Virus record (IMG/VR): IMGVR_UViG_3300044695_005756
Location: 30,519-94,518 of that record
DNA from: a virus
DNA length: 64,000 nucleotides
Reading direction: 5' to 3' (one strand)
Part shown: piece by piece, positions 63,232-64,000 of the stretch
How positions within the stretch are numbered: position 1 is the stretch's first letter
Layout: every line of letters starts with the position of its first letter
Made by a program: the position numbers and the translations under genes
The notes under the pieces: model-generated
Seen by the model: the letters and a program-made list of their open reading frames with translations, nothing else
What the model was told of the DNA's origin: nothing
The model's database searches: none

Positions 63232-63309
63232 TGGAGCAACGGGTCGGATTTGAACCGACGGTTTTAGAGTTTTGCAGACTCTTGCATTGGGCCACTCTGC
63301 CACCGTTGC
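63232..63309 (-). tRNA. tRNA-Cys(GCA)
   Basis: Acceptor GCAACGG/CCGTTGC, discriminator U, CCA; anticodon GCA in CTGCAAA. Confidence 0.92.
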
Positions 63310-63314
63310 ATAAT

Positions 63315-63389
63315 TGGTGCATCGTGATGGATTCGAACCACCGACAACCTGCTTGTAAGGCAGGGATTCTACCGCTGAACTAACGATGC
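63315..63389 (-). tRNA. tRNA-Val(UAC)
   Basis: Acceptor GCATCGT/ACGATGC, ACCA end; anticodon TAC in CTTACAA. Confidence 0.92.
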
Positions 63390-63413
63390 ACAGCCTCACA
63401 CGCGATACTTATA

Positions 63414-63489
63414 TGGTGCGCTAGGAGAGATTCGAACTCTCAAAATTTGGTTTCTAAGACCAACACGTATACCGTTCCGTCACCAGCGC
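63414..63489 (-). tRNA. tRNA-Leu(UAG), short variable arm
   Basis: Acceptor GCGCTGG/CTAGCGC, ACCA end; anticodon TAG in CTTAGAA; T-arm GAGAG-TTCGAAT-CTCTC. The variable region is only 5 nt (ATTTT) where tRNA-Leu normally has a long arm. Confidence 0.82.
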
Positions 63490-63490
63490 A

Positions 63491-63565
63491 TGGTAGTAGT
63501 GGTAAGATTCGAACTTACACCTGACACCGTATGAAGGTGGCGCACTACCGTTATGCTACACTACC
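63491..63565 (-). tRNA. tRNA-Met(CAU), elongator type
   Basis: Acceptor GGTAGTG/CACTACT with a G-U first pair, ACCA; anticodon CAT in TTCATAC. Initiator hallmarks (unpaired C1, three G-C anticodon-stem pairs) are absent. Confidence 0.85.
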
Positions 63566-63567
63566 AT

Positions 63568-63641
63568 TGGTTGTCCCGACAAGAATTGAACTTGTAATGG
63601 TCGATTATCAATCGACAGTTATACCATTTAACTACAGGACA
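63568..63641 (-). tRNA. tRNA-Ile(GAU)
   Basis: Acceptor TGTCCTG/CGGGACA, ACCA; anticodon GAT in TTGATAA. Confidence 0.87.
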
Positions 63642-63645
63642 AAAT

Positions 63646-63720
63646 TGGGGTGTCTAACGGGTACCGACCCCGTACCTACTCTTTCACAGAGAGTAATGCT
63701 ACCACTACACCATAGACACC
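63646..63720 (-). tRNA. tRNA-His(GUG)
   Basis: Acceptor stem GTGTCTA/TAGACAC, encoded G-1 facing C73, CCA; anticodon GTG in CTGTGAA. Confidence 0.92.
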
Positions 63721-63722
63721 AT

Positions 63723-63796
63723 TGGCCTCGGTGGAGAGAATCGAACTCCCACATACGGTTTTGGAGACCGTGGTTCTGCCATTAAACTACACCGAG
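63723..63796 (-). tRNA. tRNA-Trp(CCA)
   Basis: Acceptor CTCGGTG/CACCGAG, discriminator G, CCA; anticodon CCA in CTCCAAA. Confidence 0.92.
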
Positions 63797-63801
63797 AAAC
63801 T

Positions 63802-63877
63802 TGGAGCGGATAGCCAGGCTCGAACTGGCGACATTTTGCTTGGCAAGCAAACATTCTACCAACTGAATTATATCCGC
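63802..63877 (-). tRNA. tRNA-Gly(GCC)
   Basis: Acceptor GCGGATA/TATCCGC, discriminator U, CCA; anticodon GCC in TTGCCAA. Confidence 0.93.
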
Positions 63878-63884
63878 ATTACCT

Positions 63885-64000
63885 CTAAGCAGCAATAGAC
63901 TTAAATCTATCGGCTGCGTAACTTGCTGCAAATGCTTTTGGTTTAATCAGTGGCACAACATTACATGTACCACGAATGTAACCAATCGCTTCGTTTACTA
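63885..64000 (-). CDS. C-terminal fragment of a protein running in from beyond the window
   Basis: 37 codons before TAG (63885-63887): VNEAIGYIRGTCNVVPLIKP, then KAFAASYAADRFKSIAA. The start lies outside. Not recognised; the short basic C-terminus is not diagnostic. Confidence 0.6.
   Translation of the reverse strand, partial: VNEAIGYIRGTCNVVPLIKPKAFAASYAADRFKSIAA

Noticed and set aside
63190-63785. Short frames crossing the tRNA cluster on both strands
   Set aside because: They read through tRNA genes; the sequence is fully explained by tRNAs.

Overview
This window is part of the genome of a large, AT-rich, T4-like tailed phage (myovirus). It carries recognisable T4-type baseplate and tail genes (gp4, gp5, gp6, gp7, gp8, gp25, gp26, gp27, gp48, gp53, gp54), replication and late-transcription genes (gp32, gp59, gp33, RNase H), 11 tRNA genes and a tmRNA gene. 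Gene style (DUF4815 virion protein, Asn/Ala/Phe heptad fibres, rubrerythrin, 2OG oxygenase, ClpP-like protease) is that of marine T4-like phages of pelagic bacteria or cyanobacteria. The circularly permuted two-piece tmRNA is of the kind typical of Alphaproteobacteria and also known in some cyanobacteria and betaproteobacteria, and a PqqA-like peptide gene is present. The host cannot be fixed from sequence alone.

Layout. 1-34981 (minus): the adsorption and baseplate block. From its promoter-proximal end it reads gp48, gp53, gp27, gp5, small genes, PAAR, gp25, gp6, gp7, a fibre, gp8, a DUF4815 giant protein, two more heptad-repeat fibres, then three huge adhesin-like proteins built only from a ~43-residue repeat. 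Complete repeat blocks contain 7, 7, 14, 7 and 21 copies, which points to strings of seven-bladed beta-propellers. 35016-42645 (plus): gp4, a conserved protein, gp54, gp26 with a gp51-like extension reached through a probable -1 ribosomal frameshift, and two paralogous tape-measure-like proteins, the second ending in a peptidoglycan amidase. 42700-59460 (minus): gp32 as its own transcription unit, HAD phosphatase, gp59, gp33, a SleB-type lysis enzyme, the permuted tmRNA, a RecB-like exonuclease, 2OG oxygenase, small early genes, ClpP-like protease, a glycan cassette (GalE, RmlC, two glycosyltransferase-like proteins, a nucleotidyltransferase) and RNase H. 59582-60551 (plus): two genes under a putative late promoter. 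60571-64000 (minus): PqqA-like peptide, rubrerythrin, small genes, an SGNH hydrolase and the tRNA cluster.

How it works together. Structural genes lie in tightly packed, overlapping operons. In the early blocks at least seven near-consensus sigma70 promoters (TTGACA, 17-18 nt, TATAAT-like) were found, all on the minus strand, whereas candidate T4-type late motifs (NATAAATA) precede structural genes. The gp5-like spike has no lysozyme domain; wall cutting during entry is probably done by the amidase on the second tape-measure paralogue. No gap longer than 300 bases is empty: the longest apparent one (47345-47638) holds the tmRNA.
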